Below are positions 38,904-49,500 of a stretch of 64,000 nucleotides of DNA, piece by piece (within the stretch, counting starts at the first letter, position 1; every line of letters starts with the position of its first letter). Location of the stretch: positions 1 to 64,000 of the forward strand of contig JAPSLM010000004.1 of NCBI GenBank assembly GCA_031180825.1, written 5' to 3'. The notes beneath the pieces were generated by a model that had not been told where the DNA came from, did no database searches, and saw only the letters and a list, made by a program, of their open reading frames with translations. Made by a program: the position numbers and the translations under genes. This DNA comes from Paenibacillus sp. Lineage in GTDB: Bacteria > Bacillota > Bacilli > Paenibacillales > NBRC-103111.

Positions 38904-39269
38904 CTAGTCCTTCTGCGGCGCTGTCAAGGGCGGCACTTCCACGCGGTCTCCCCGGGTCTGCGGGTGCGAGACAACAAGAAACTCGACGTCTTCGGAGGAA
39001 ACGTTCTTCATCTGATGCGGCGCACCCGGCGGCACCTCGCAGCCTTCCTGCGGACCGAGGGTGTGGGGCTCGCCGTCCACCTCCAGCTCGGCCGTCCCTG
39101 TCAGCACGAAAAACAATTGGCGCGCCTGGTTATGGTAATGCCGGACCTCGGCCGTATGCGGAGGCATCCGCTCGTGTATGACGCTCAGCTCGGGCTGCCG
39201 GACGAGATGCCAGCCGTCGCACCGGTCGCCCCAAATATAATGCGGCGCATTCGCTTTACTTATTTTCAT
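38904..39269 (-). CDS. cupin domain protein
   Basis: 121 residues. ATG at 39269 follows GGAGG with an eight-base gap. Single cupin barrel: EVRHYHNQARQLFFVLTGTAELEVDG is motif 1 with His, His, and Glu-like positions, and PQEGCEVPPGAPHQMKNVS is motif 2 with His. Probably binds a divalent metal; substrate or role unknown. It overlaps the end of the EcsC gene by 14 bases, so both are co-transcribed. Confidence 0.88.
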   Translation of the reverse strand: MKISKANAPHYIWGDRCDGWHLVRQPELSVIHERMPPHTAEVRHYHNQARQLFFVLTGTAELEVDGEPHTLGPQEGCEVPPGAPHQMKNVSSEDVEFLVVSHPQTRGDRVEVPPLTAPQKD

Positions 39270-40059
39270 AGCTGCGGCCTCCGTCCTTTGCTTGAATCGG
39301 TTTTGCGTTCCGCTCCGCCTCATCCAGCCAGCGCCGGCGGTAGCAGTTCATGCCGGCCTGGCCCAGCTCCTCGAGCAGACCGTAATTGGCCCATGCCCCG
39401 ACGACGGCTCCGATGCCGGGGACGAGCTGCAGCATTTTGCGGAAATCGATCGTATCGCGGTATTCCTGCTGCAGCTGCCTCCAATCGATATGCTGGGCGT
39501 ACGAGTCTGCGGGAGGCAGCGTTTCGGCCGTCTGCGGCCAATTCACGACGGCCCGGTACAGCTGATGCTTTTTGTTTTGGCTGGAGAAAGCGACTTGAAA
39601 CACATGCAAAATGTACAAACGTTCGCGATAATCGAGCGTCGAATGCCCATAGATGTGCGCGAGCTCGAATAAAAACTTCATCTTGATGCCGATCAGGATC
39701 GGAAAATCGGCGATCCCGAGCAAAATTCCCCCGGCTCCCGTACCCGCGCCTTCCGCCGCCGCCAGCTTTTTGTAGAAGCCGATCAGCTCCTCCGCCTTTT
39801 GGTCGCGCGCCGCCAAGGTCGTGCCTTGAAGCGGTTCGCTTTTCGGAATGTAGTCCAGGCTGAACAGCGCTGTCTGAACAATGCCTTTGACCGCTGCGGT
39901 AATGGCCGTATGCACCTTTTCGGGTATGGCTTGATTGATTCGCGTTTGCAGCGCTTTGGACGTTTTTTCGAACATGCCGGGCGGCTTGAGCAGTTCCTTC
40001 TCCCACCCGGTCAACCGCTTCCGGATCTGCTGCTCGTATACCGTAAATGAATGATTCAT
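39256..40059 (-). CDS. EcsC family protein
   Basis: 267 residues. EcsC domain over most of its length, with a glycine-rich hydrophobic part (GAGTGAGGILLGIADFPILIGIKMKFLFELA) that may associate with the membrane, and VPGIGAVVGAWANYGLLEELG near the C terminus. In Bacillus ecsC is linked to an ABC transporter ecsAB, absent here. Function unknown; the downstream cupin overlaps it. ATG at 40059 follows a GGGGATCC-like sequence rather than a strong ribosome binding site. Confidence 0.88.
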   Translation of the reverse strand: MNHSFTVYEQQIRKRLTGWEKELLKPPGMFEKTSKALQTRINQAIPEKVHTAITAAVKGIVQTALFSLDYIPKSEPLQGTTLAARDQKAEELIGFYKKLAAAEGAGTGAGGILLGIADFPILIGIKMKFLFELAHIYGHSTLDYRERLYILHVFQVAFSSQNKKHQLYRAVVNWPQTAETLPPADSYAQHIDWRQLQQEYRDTIDFRKMLQLVPGIGAVVGAWANYGLLEELGQAGMNCYRRRWLDEAERNAKPIQAKDGGRSYENK

Positions 40060-40273
40060 AGGATCCCCGCCTGATGTTTGGAATAGTTCGGCTTAAACTG
40101 AGCCGGGTTTCGGATAGCCATGTGCGAAGCGCTGGTGCGTCGCGCAATATCCGCTATTATACTTGATACGTATCGGGCTCGAAAAGATTTCAATTCGCCG
40201 AATCACAAAAATAGCAGCAAAACGATAGTGAGATAATGTGGTATAGTTAGGAAAAAAGGAGAGGATGCGTCCT

Positions 40274-40852
40274 ATGGAATGCCGTTGCGGCTGGTGTAAC
40301 GAAGATCCTTTGTATATCGACTATCACGATAAGGAATGGGGGGTTCCCGTTCATGACGACCGGAAGCTGTTTGAGATGCTGATCCTCGAAGGGGCGCAGG
40401 CGGGACTGAGCTGGTACACGGTACTCAAAAAAAGAGACCGGTACCGGGAGGCGTTCGACCGCTTCGATCCCAAGGCGGTAGCCGCTTACGACGATGCCAA
40501 ATTGGACGAGCTGCTCGGCGACCCGGGCCTGATCCGCAACCGGCTCAAAATGCGCGCCGCCGTGACGAACGCGAAGGCTTTTCTCGCGGTGCAGGAGGAA
40601 TTCGGCAGCTTCGACCGCTACATTTGGCAGTTCGTCGGCGGGGATACGATCCGCAACCGCTGGCAGAGCCTGAAGGACGTGCCGGCCAGCACGCCGGAAT
40701 CGGATACGATGAGCAAGTCGCTGAAGAAGCGGGGCTTCACGTTTGTCGGCTCGACGATTTGCTATGCGTTTATGCAGGCGACCGGCATGGTGATGGACCA
40801 TACGGTCGATTGCTTCCGGTTTGCGGAGCTTTCCGGAGCGAGGGCGGATTAA
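40274..40852 (+). CDS. tag: DNA-3-methyladenine glycosylase I
   Basis: Removes 3-methyladenine from alkylated DNA. 192 residues. ATG at 40274 gives the family start MECRCGWCNEDPLYIDYHDKEWG; an ATG nine bases earlier is too close to GGAG. The zinc-binding Cys/His (Cys in CGWC at the start, with HTVDC near the C terminus) and LILEGAQAGLSWYTVLKKR with the catalytic Glu are present. Its stop overlaps the convergent aminopeptidase stop by four bases. Confidence 0.95.
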   Translation: MECRCGWCNEDPLYIDYHDKEWGVPVHDDRKLFEMLILEGAQAGLSWYTVLKKRDRYREAFDRFDPKAVAAYDDAKLDELLGDPGLIRNRLKMRAAVTNAKAFLAVQEEFGSFDRYIWQFVGGDTIRNRWQSLKDVPASTPESDTMSKSLKKRGFTFVGSTICYAFMQATGMVMDHTVDCFRFAELSGARAD

Positions 40853-42090
40853 TCCGCCCAGCAGCCCCGCCGGAACACCGGCTCCACCGTGCCGTCCGGC
40901 AGCTCTCCGTCGATATCGAGTTCGTCCGACCCGATCATGAAGTCGACATGCACCAGACTGCGGTTGGCCCCGTACTGCGCCAGCTGCTCCGGGGTCATGG
41001 CGGTGCCGCCCTCCAGACATAGCGGATACGCGTTGCCTAACGCCAGGTGACAGGATGCGTTCTCGTCAAGCCCCGTATTGTAAAACAGCACGTTCATCTC
41101 GGCAATCGGCGAGTTCTGCGGCACAAGCGCCACTTCGCCGAGCCGCGCTGCGCCCTCGTCGGTAGCGATGAGCCGCTGCAGCGCCTCCTGTCCTTGCTCC
41201 GCCGTGCATTTCGTAACCTTCCCGTTCTCAAACGTCAAGCTGAAGCCGTCGATCAGCTTCCCGTTCCAGTTCAGCGGCATCGTGCTGCGTACGGTTCCGT
41301 TGACACCGTCGGCGCGAGGCAGCGTAAATATTTCCTCCGTCGGAATATTCGGCACGAAAAATACGCCCTGCGCGTTATGTATGCCGCCTGCGACCCATTG
41401 GTGCTCCGGGGGCAGCTCTACGTTCAATTCCGTCCCCGGCGCGCGGTAGATCAATCGGGCGTATCTCTTCGCATTCATCCGCTCGACCTTCGAGCGGAGC
41501 GCCGCCAGATGCTCCTTCCAAGCTTCCACAGGCCGCTCCCGGTCGGCTCTCGCCGCCTGCACGATTCGTTCCCACAACGCGCGAACCGACTGTTCTTCGT
41601 TCAACTCCGGGAACACTTTGGCCGCCCAAGCCGCCGAGGGAACGGATACGACCATCCAGCTGAACCGGCCCGCCTGCATCATGCGGCGGTACTCCAGCAT
41701 GGCGGCGCCGTACGCTTTGCTCGCCGCAGCGACCCGCTCGGGCTTTGCATGTTGGAGCAGATCGGGCGAAGGGGAGTAGATCTGCAGGAACGCCGCCCCC
41801 TTTTCCGCCAACTGGCGGAAGCCGTCCGCTTTCCACTGCGGATATTCACGAAACGCTTCGTCGGGAGCCAGCTCGTACTTCAACCGTTTCAGCTCGTCGT
41901 CGTCCCATTCGACATGGACATGCTTCGCTCCGGCCTCGTAAGCTTTTCGCGCGACGATGCGGACGAAATCCGCAGCCGTTACAGGCGAGGTTACAACAAG
42001 CGTCTGCCCCGGCTGCACGTTGGCCCCCACCTTTACGGCGAGCTCCGCATAATGCTCGATATATGTATCCAATCGGCTCACGGTTTGCAC
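40849..42090 (-). CDS. aminopeptidase, M29 family
   Basis: 413 residues, close to the usual 410 of AmpS/PepS-type thermophilic metallo-aminopeptidases. Conserved parts: AELAVKVGANVQPGQTLVV, HNAQGVFFVPNIPTEEIFTLP with a metal-ligand Glu, STMPLNWNGKLIDGFSLTFENGKV, GEVALVPQNSPIA, FYNTGLDENASCHLALGNAYP and HVDFMIGSDELDIDG with further His, Asp ligands. It trims N-terminal residues from peptides in the cytosol using two Zn or Co ions. Confidence 0.93.
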   Translation of the reverse strand: MQTVSRLDTYIEHYAELAVKVGANVQPGQTLVVTSPVTAADFVRIVARKAYEAGAKHVHVEWDDDELKRLKYELAPDEAFREYPQWKADGFRQLAEKGAAFLQIYSPSPDLLQHAKPERVAAASKAYGAAMLEYRRMMQAGRFSWMVVSVPSAAWAAKVFPELNEEQSVRALWERIVQAARADRERPVEAWKEHLAALRSKVERMNAKRYARLIYRAPGTELNVELPPEHQWVAGGIHNAQGVFFVPNIPTEEIFTLPRADGVNGTVRSTMPLNWNGKLIDGFSLTFENGKVTKCTAEQGQEALQRLIATDEGAARLGEVALVPQNSPIAEMNVLFYNTGLDENASCHLALGNAYPLCLEGGTAMTPEQLAQYGANRSLVHVDFMIGSDELDIDGELPDGTVEPVFRRGCWAD

Positions 42091-42243
42091 TTCCTCTCGG
42101 GATTTTTGAAGGCTCGTGCTTTCATTATGAGGCCCCGCATGGCAAAATTCAAACGGCCCAAACTTTGGCCCGACAACTAGAGCCTACCCACATCCGCTGC
42201 GTCCAGAATATACTGGCAAAAAGATCGCGGGGAGGGCTGCTTC

Positions 42244-43395
42244 ATGAAAGAGCATGATGTCGTCTTCGTGACGCCGGGTTCGTTCGTCATTCCTTCAGGC
42301 AAAAGCAGCTCCGTCGAATTGGTCGTCGAACAGGTCGCCCTGCGCCTGCGGAAGCACGTCCGGGTGGCCGTGATCGGGCGGCGGAGCCGGCGGCTCCCCC
42401 CGATGGAAATTCGTCAAGGCGTCCGCTACGAGCGGGTCCCTGCCGTTTCACCCCGCCGCTATGTGGAGGGCGTCAGCCGCAAGCTGAAAAAGCTGCGGCC
42501 GAAGGTGATTCAGGTGGAGAACCGCCCGCGCTTCGCAGGGTTTCTCAAGCGAAAGCATCCGCGCGCGCAGGTGTGGCTGTCGCTGCATTCCGTTACATTC
42601 GTTTCCAGGCCCCACATCCGGAGGTCCGAGCTGAGACGCTGTCTGGCCGCGGCAGACCGGATCGTGGTGAACAGCCACTACCTGAAGAACGAAATGATAC
42701 GCCGAGACCCGCGTGTCAAAGCGAAAATTGTCGTCAATCATCTCGGGGTCGATCCGAACCGGTTTGTTTCCCGATGGTCCCCCGAAGGGGCAGCCAGGCG
42801 GGAGGCGATGCTCCGCAGGCTCGGCCTGCAGGACCGCAAAATCATTCTGTTCGTCGGCCGCCTGATCCGGATAAAGGGCGTGCATCATTTGCTGGCGGCG
42901 ATGCCAGAAATTGTGGGCAAGGTGCCGGAAGCGCTGCTGCTCGTGGTGGGGGGAGCCTTTTACGGCTCGAAGCGGCTTACCCGCTATGTGAGGCGGCTCC
43001 GGAGGAAAAGCGCGCCGCTGAGAAAGCATGTGCGCTTCGTTCCGTACGTTCCGCACGGCGAAGTGGACGAATGGTTTCGTCTGGCCGACGTTCTCGTCGT
43101 TCCGTCCGCCCGCCGCGAGGCGTTCGGACTCGTCAACGTGGAAGCGATGGCGGCGGGCGTCCCGGTCATCGCGACCCGCGCCGGAGGAATGCCGGAGATC
43201 GTCGAGGAGGGCGTCACCGGGCTGACCGTGGAGCCGGACGCCCTGGGGAGCAGACTTGCGCAGGCTGTCGTCTCCTTGCTGCAAAACGGGAATGAGGCCC
43301 GGCGTATGGGGGAGCAGAGCGTAGAGCGGGTACAGCGGCTCTTTACATGGGACCGGATGGCGGAGAGGTGGCTGAAGCTTTATGACGGGCGGTGA
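42244..43395 (+). CDS. glycosyltransferase family 4, spore-coat CotSA-like
   Basis: 383 residues, GT-B fold. The N-terminal domain starts FVTPGSFVIPSGKSSSVELVVEQVA. The C-terminal nucleotide-sugar domain has ILFVGRLIRIKGVHHLLAAMPEI, LVVPSARREAFGLVNVEAMAAGVPVIATRAGGMPEIV with the E-x7-E motif. Overall it resembles the CotSA/YtcC group of Bacillus spore coat glycosyltransferases. It lies just before the giant repeat protein; whether it decorates it is speculation. ATG follows GGGGAGGG. Very arginine-rich. Confidence 0.88.
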   Translation: MKEHDVVFVTPGSFVIPSGKSSSVELVVEQVALRLRKHVRVAVIGRRSRRLPPMEIRQGVRYERVPAVSPRRYVEGVSRKLKKLRPKVIQVENRPRFAGFLKRKHPRAQVWLSLHSVTFVSRPHIRRSELRRCLAAADRIVVNSHYLKNEMIRRDPRVKAKIVVNHLGVDPNRFVSRWSPEGAARREAMLRRLGLQDRKIILFVGRLIRIKGVHHLLAAMPEIVGKVPEALLLVVGGAFYGSKRLTRYVRRLRRKSAPLRKHVRFVPYVPHGEVDEWFRLADVLVVPSARREAFGLVNVEAMAAGVPVIATRAGGMPEIVEEGVTGLTVEPDALGSRLAQAVVSLLQNGNEARRMGEQSVERVQRLFTWDRMAERWLKLYDGR

Positions 43396-43414
43396 ACGAG
43401 GCCGCCTGTTTTTT
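43388..43414 (+). terminator. Rho-independent terminator overlapping the glycosyltransferase stop
   Basis: GGCGG pairs with CCGCC across the stop codon, then TG and six T residues. It separates the glycosyltransferase from the repeat-protein gene, which has its own promoter candidate. Confidence 0.75.
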
Positions 43415-43479
43415 GCGTTTTGCAGTTGGACGACAAGCCCGGTTTCTTGCGCGAATGCCCATTTTTTATCGGGCGAATG

Positions 43480-43507
43480 ACCTCCTGCTGGGTGCATGCA
43501 TATGTTA
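43480..43507 (+). promoter_or_regulatory. candidate sigma-K (late mother-cell) promoter
   Basis: CATATGTTA (43499-43507) matches the sigma-K -10 consensus CATA-N3-TA exactly, and an AC of ACC (43480-43482) lies 17 bases before it, as in sigma-K -35 regions. It is 68 bases before the repeat-protein start. Short consensus, so chance match is possible; it would fit a spore surface protein. Confidence 0.5.
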
Positions 43508-43574
43508 CAAGTGTCTATTTGAAGTCATTTCCAGCATGGCCTACTAGGCATTGCACCATATGGGAGGACCTAGC

Positions 43575-46500
43575 ATGAAACGAGATAACCGCCGGGGTTC
43601 CGGCACGCGACGTCCGACGCGCAGCAAACGCATGGACTCGTACATTAACGAGCTGAAGTGGCTCGACGACAAGCCGCGAATCTTGAGGCCGCAAGCCGAC
43701 TTTGACGATGATATCAGCGTCGATCAACTCGTCCTTAAGGAAGCGGAAGAAGAGCAAGAGGTTTTCGAATCGCATCCGGCTCCGGCGGCTCCCCGGGCCG
43801 TTGAAGAGCCGGTCAGACCGCAGTTTACGCAGGGAACGGCCGTGTATACGGACGATTTGGCCGAAGAAGCGGTCACGACGGAGAAAATCGCGCGTTATGC
43901 CGTCGACGGCACCCGGATTAAACGGAATAGCGTCGGCCGGGACAATCTGACCGACTATGCGGTCGACAGCACCAAGCTGGCGGATCGGAGCGTCACGGCT
44001 CAAAAGCTCGCCTACCAGTCTGTGACGGCGGAGCATCTTGCCAAGGCCTCGGTCTCAACGGAAAAAATTCAAGACCGCGCGATCAGCGGGGAGAAGCTTC
44101 AGGACAACAGCATTACTTCGGAGAAGCTGGCGGATAAGACGATCGACGGGATGAAAATTGCCGAAAAATCGATTTATACGAAGCATTTTGCCGACGAGGC
44201 GATTACCGGGGAACTGATTCAGCAGCAGTCGATCACGTCGGATAAAATCCGGAGCGGCGCTATACAGTCGATTCATTTGGCCAACGGCGCGATCAATGCG
44301 TCAAAGCTGATGGAAGGCGCGGTGACGACGGAAAAGCTGCGCGATTTTTCAGTAACCTCCGCCAAGCTGGCCGATGGGGAAATCGGCGCCGAGAAGCTGG
44401 CTCCCCAAGCGGTCACGGAGGAGAAGCTGGCGCCTTGGAGCGTGGCTTCCGAGCATCTGAAGCTGAATTCGGTGCTGCATGACCATTTGACGGCGGGATT
44501 GATCCGGGGCGTTAATATTACGCCGAAGCAGATCGACGCCAGCCATCTGACGGAGGATGCGGTGCAGACCGTCCATCTGAAGGACGGAGCCGTGACTTCC
44601 GGCAAATTGTCCAAGGAAGCGGTACAGGGGCATCATGTGCTGGAAAGAGCGATTGAAAGCCGGCATGTGCAGAACGGGGCGGTGGAAGGCCGTCACTTGT
44701 CCGCCCACGCGGTGACCACGGATAAACTGGCGTTTTACAGTGTCGGTACGCCGCAGCTGGCGGATTCCTCCGTCACCTCGGAGAAGCTGGGCGAGCAAGC
44801 CGTTACCTCGCGGAAGCTGGCGAAAAAATCGGTCTTCGGCGAGCATTTGGCGGAAGATGCCGTCAGTTCGCCGCATCTGGCCGACAAGGCCGTACAGGCT
44901 GCGCACATTGCTTCGTTGGCCGTCGGTACGGATCATCTGCAGGAGGGAGCCATCGCGACAGAGAAGCTGCAGGACCGTGCCGTCACCTCCGATAAGCTGG
45001 CCGGGGCGGCGGTGCAGGCGCAGCATCTCCAGGAAGGGGCGGTACAAACGACGCATCTGGCGAAGCACAGCGTCACCACTTCCAAGCTGTCCGGCGAATC
45101 GGTGTCGACCGACAAGCTGACCAATTTGGCGGTGACGACGGCGAAGCTGGCTTCCGCCAGCGTAACGGCGGAGAAGCTGGGCAAGGAGTCGGTGCAGGCG
45201 GAGCATGTGGCCTTCGGCGCGATTCAAAATGCCCATCTCGGCAAAGCGTCCGTGAAGACGCATCAGCTGGCGACCGGCGCCGTCACCCGCAACAAACTGG
45301 AAGACGGCGCGGTGACGTCGGAGAAGCTGGCGGAAAGCGCAGTGACGGCGCTGCACCTTACGGAAGGATCGGTCCGCGGCCCTCATTTGGTAGAAGGGGC
45401 GGTCGACGGAAGCCGCTTGGCGGCCGGCGCGGTGACGGGGAAGCATCTGATCCCCGGTGTGGTAACGGCGCAGCACCTTACAGACGGCGCCGTGCGAGGC
45501 CAGCATCTGGCGGAAGGGTCGGTAAACGGCAGCCATCTGGCAGAAGGGTCCGTGACGGCGGCGCATTTAACTCCCGGTGCGGTCGGTGCGGAAAATTTGA
45601 GGAGCGGAGCCGTGGGCGAAGCCCAACTGCAAGCGCAGGCCGTGACGGCCGACAAGCTGGCGTCACGCTCGGTGACGGCGCAGCATCTGGCGGAGGGAAC
45701 GGTGCGCGGCCCGCATTTGGCGGAAGGCGCGGTTGACGGCAGCCGTTTGGCGCCGGGGTCCGTAACGGCAGCGCATCTGATGCCGAACGCGGTCGGTGTG
45801 AATCACCTGATGGCGGAAGCGGTAGGCGAAGCGCAGCTGCAAGCGGGAGCGGTGACGTCGGAGAAGCTGGCGGAAGGAACCGTCTTGAAACGGCACTTGG
45901 CGGAAGGATCGGTCCGCGGCCCGCATTTGGCGGACGGCGCGGTGAGCGGCAATCATTTAGCGGCAGCCGTAGTCACATCGGAGAAGCTGGCCGAAGGTGC
46001 GGTGACGGCGCTGCACCTTGCGGATAGGGCCGTCCGCGGCCGTCATCTGGCGGAAGGCGCGGTTGACGGCAGCCGCTTGGCGGAGGAGTCGGTGACGGCG
46101 CTTCATCTGAGGGCCGGCGCAGTCGGCGGGGAGCAGCTTGCGGCGGAAGCCGTGGGGGAAGGTCACCTGCGGTCGCAGGCGGTGACGTCGGGAAAGCTGG
46201 CGCTGCGCTCGGTGACAGGGCTGCATCTGAGGCCGGGCGCAGTCGGGGCGGAGCAATTGGCCGCGGAGGCCGTAGGCGAAACACAGCTGCAGCCGGAGTC
46301 GGTGACGGCGGAGAAGCTGGCGGAAGGCGCGGTCACGACGAGACACCTCGCCGAGGAAGCGGTCGACGGCAGCCGGCTGGCGGAGCGCTCCGTGACCATG
46401 GTGCATCTCACGCCGTGCGCGGTCGGCGCGGAGCAGCTGGCGGCAGAGGCCGTAGGCGAAGCGCAGCTGCAGGCGGAAGCGGTGACGTCGGGAAAGCTGG

Positions 46501-49500
46501 CAGAGGGCGCGGTCACGACGAGGCACCTCGCCGAGGAAGCGGTCGACGGAAGCCGTCTGGCGGAAGACGCCGTGACGGCAAGGCATTTGGCCCCGGGCGC
46601 AGTGGTCGAAGCGCATTTGGCGGCAGAGGCCGTAGGCGAAGCGCAGCTGCAGGCGGAGGCGGTGACGGCGGAGAAGCTGGCGGAGGGCGCGGTCGCGGCG
46701 AGGCATCTCTCCGAAGGAGCGGTCGAAGCAAAAAGCTTGGCGGAGGGCGCGGTCACGACACAGCACCTTGCAGAGGGCGCGGTGGACGGCAGCCGCTTGG
46801 CGGAAGGCGCGGTGACGACGGCGCATCTCACGCCGGGAGCGGTCTCCGCGGATAAGCTTGCGGCGGAGGCCGTAGGGACAGCACAGCTGCAGGCGCAGGC
46901 GGTGACGTCGGAGAAGCTGGCGGAAGGGACGGTCATGGCACTGCACCTCGCGGAAGGGGCGGTGCACGGCCGGCATCTGGCGGATCGTACGGTGACGACG
47001 AGGAATCTCGCGGAAGGAGCCGTCGACGGCGGCCGCTTGGCAGAAGGCGCGGTGACGGCGTCGCACATTAAGCCGGGCGCGGTAGGCGAGGAGCAGCTCG
47101 CAGCGGAGGCGGTAGGCAGAGTGCAGCTGCAGGCGCAGGCGGTTACGTCGGAGAAGGTGGCGGAAGGCGCGATCACGACGCTGCACCTCGCGGAGGAATC
47201 GGTGCGCAGCCGGCATCTTGCGGGAGGTTCGGTGCTGGCGTTGCATCTTGCGGAAAAGGCCGTACGCGGCCAGCATCTGGCGGAAGGTGCGGTCGGCCCG
47301 GAGCAGCTTGCCGCGGAAGCGGTAGGCGAAGCGCAGCTGCGGGCACAGGCGGTGACATCGGAGAAGCTGGCGGAAGGCGCGGTGACGGCGCGGCATCTGG
47401 CAGAAGTTTCGGTTTACGGCCGGCATTTGGCGGAAGGCGCGGTCGGCCCGGAGCAGCTTGCCGCGGAGGCGGTGGGCGAAGCGCAGCTGCAGGCTCAGGC
47501 GGTGACGCCGGAGAAGCTGGCCGAAGGCGCGGTGCAGACCCGGCACCTTGCGGAAGAGTCCGTGCGCAGCCGGCATCTGGCCGAAGGCGCGGTCGGCGCA
47601 GAGCAGCTTGCGGCGGAGGCCGTAGGCGAGGCGCAACTGCAGACGCAGGCGGTAACGTCGGAGAAGCTGGCGGACGGCGCGGTGACGGCGCGGCACTTAG
47701 CCGAAGGTTCGGTTCACAGCCGGCATTTGGCGGTCGGCGCGGTCGGCGAGGAGCAGCTCGCGGCGGAATCCGTGGGCGAAGCGCAGTTGCAGGCGGAGGC
47801 CGTAACGTCGGAGAAGCTGGCGGACGGCGCGGTGGCGGCGCGGCACTTAGCCGAAGGTTCGGTTCACAGCCGGCATTTGGCGGAAGGCGCGGTCGGCGAG
47901 GAGCAGCTTGCGGCGGAATCCGTGGGCGAAGCGCAGTTGCAGGCGGAGGCCGTAACGTCGGAGAAACTGGCGAAAGGCGCGGTGACGGCACAACACCTGG
48001 CCGAAGGCTCGATTCACGGCCGACATCTGGCGGAAGGTACGGTAAGCGCCGAGCAGCTAGCGGCGGAAGCCGTATGCAAAGCGCATCTGCAGGCAGAGAC
48101 GGTGACGGCGGAGAAGCTGGCGGAAGGCGCGGTCACAGCGCAGCACCTGGCCGAGGGTTCGGTTTATGGCAGACATCTGGCCGAAGGCGCGGTGGGCAGC
48201 GGGCAGCTTGCCGCGGAAACCGTAGGCGAAGCGCATTTGCAGGCAGAGGCGGTGACGGCGGAGAAGCTGGCGGAAGGCGCGGTCACAGCGCAGCACCTGG
48301 CCGAGGGTTCGGTTTATGGCCGGCATCTGGCCGAAGGCGCAGTGGGCAGCGGGCAGCTTGCCGCGGAGGCGGTGGGTGAAGCGCAGCTGCAGGCGCAGGC
48401 CGTAACGGCGGAGAAGCTGGCGGAAGGCGCAGTGCAGGCCCCGCACCTGGCCGATGGAGCGATTCACGGACGGCATCTGTCCGAAGGCGCCGTAGGAGCG
48501 GAACAGCTAGCGGCGGAAGCCGTAGGTGAAGCGCAGCTGCAGGCGGAAGCGGTGACGGCGGAGAAGCTGGCGGAAGGCGCGGTGACGACCCGGCATCTTG
48601 CGGAAGAGTCGGTGCGCAGCCGACATCTGACTGGGGGCGCGGTGCTGGCCCTGCACCTTGCGGAAGGGGCCGTACGCAGCCGGCATCTGGCGGAAGGCGC
48701 AGTCGGCGCGGAGCAACTGGCGGCGAAAGCCGTGGGTGAAGCGCAGCTGCAGGAGCGGGCGGTGACGTCGGAGAAATTGGCGCAGCGCTCGGTGACGGGG
48801 GATCATTTATGCGTCGAGTCGGTCGATGGGCTGCATATCAAGCAGGAGACGATCTCGGGCTATCACCTGGTGCCGGGTACGGTTTCCTTCATCCATTTGG
48901 ACCCGTCGCTTCAAGCGTTGTTAAACCGGAAGCCTGTTGTGGAAGCGCAGGATGACGATGCTTGCTTGGCCGAAGATCCGGATCGATTCGATCCGAACGA
49001 TGCAACGGAAGACGACGGCTTCCCAAGCGATTTCAAGATCCCGAACGCGGAGATGGCAGCATTTGTTCCGAATTCGGAGGAGGGCTTGGTGACCGAGCGC
49101 GAGCTGGAGCTGGCGGAGGTCCGTATTAGTGCGCTGGGCCTCGCAACGGAAGCCGCGCCTGCACAAGAAGCGGTTGCCGACAATGCGTATGGCGGCGAAC
49201 TGCTGCCGGAAAGCGTCGGATCGGGGCATCTGGCGGCCGGATCGGTCACTCCGCAGCATTTGTCCTTCCAGCCGGTGCAGACGGTTGGAGTCCGGACGAC
49301 GGTGCAGCAGTTCGGGATTAGTCCGTTCCTGCTAAACCTTGAAGAAGAAGTGGCGGAAGTGGTGCTTATATTTGACCGGCCTTTTGCGGACAACAACTAT
49401 GTATTGGTAGCTTCGACAGATCAGACGAACACGTACGCCGTCATTCAACAGAAAGAGCCCGGTGGCGCTATTTTGGAGATTGTCCGTTCCAAATTTTCGA

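Noticed and set aside
45957-47696. Long minus-strand frames (up to about 580 codons) over the decapeptide array
   Set aside because: They are antisense shadows produced by the strict 30-base period and GC-rich codons of the plus-strand repeats; composition (Arg, His, Gln or Pro, Ala runs) is not protein-like and no start signals are seen.
43839-48908. CRISPR array
   Set aside because: The 30-base period is regular but there are no repeat/spacer alternation and no cas genes; the array is coding and in frame throughout.
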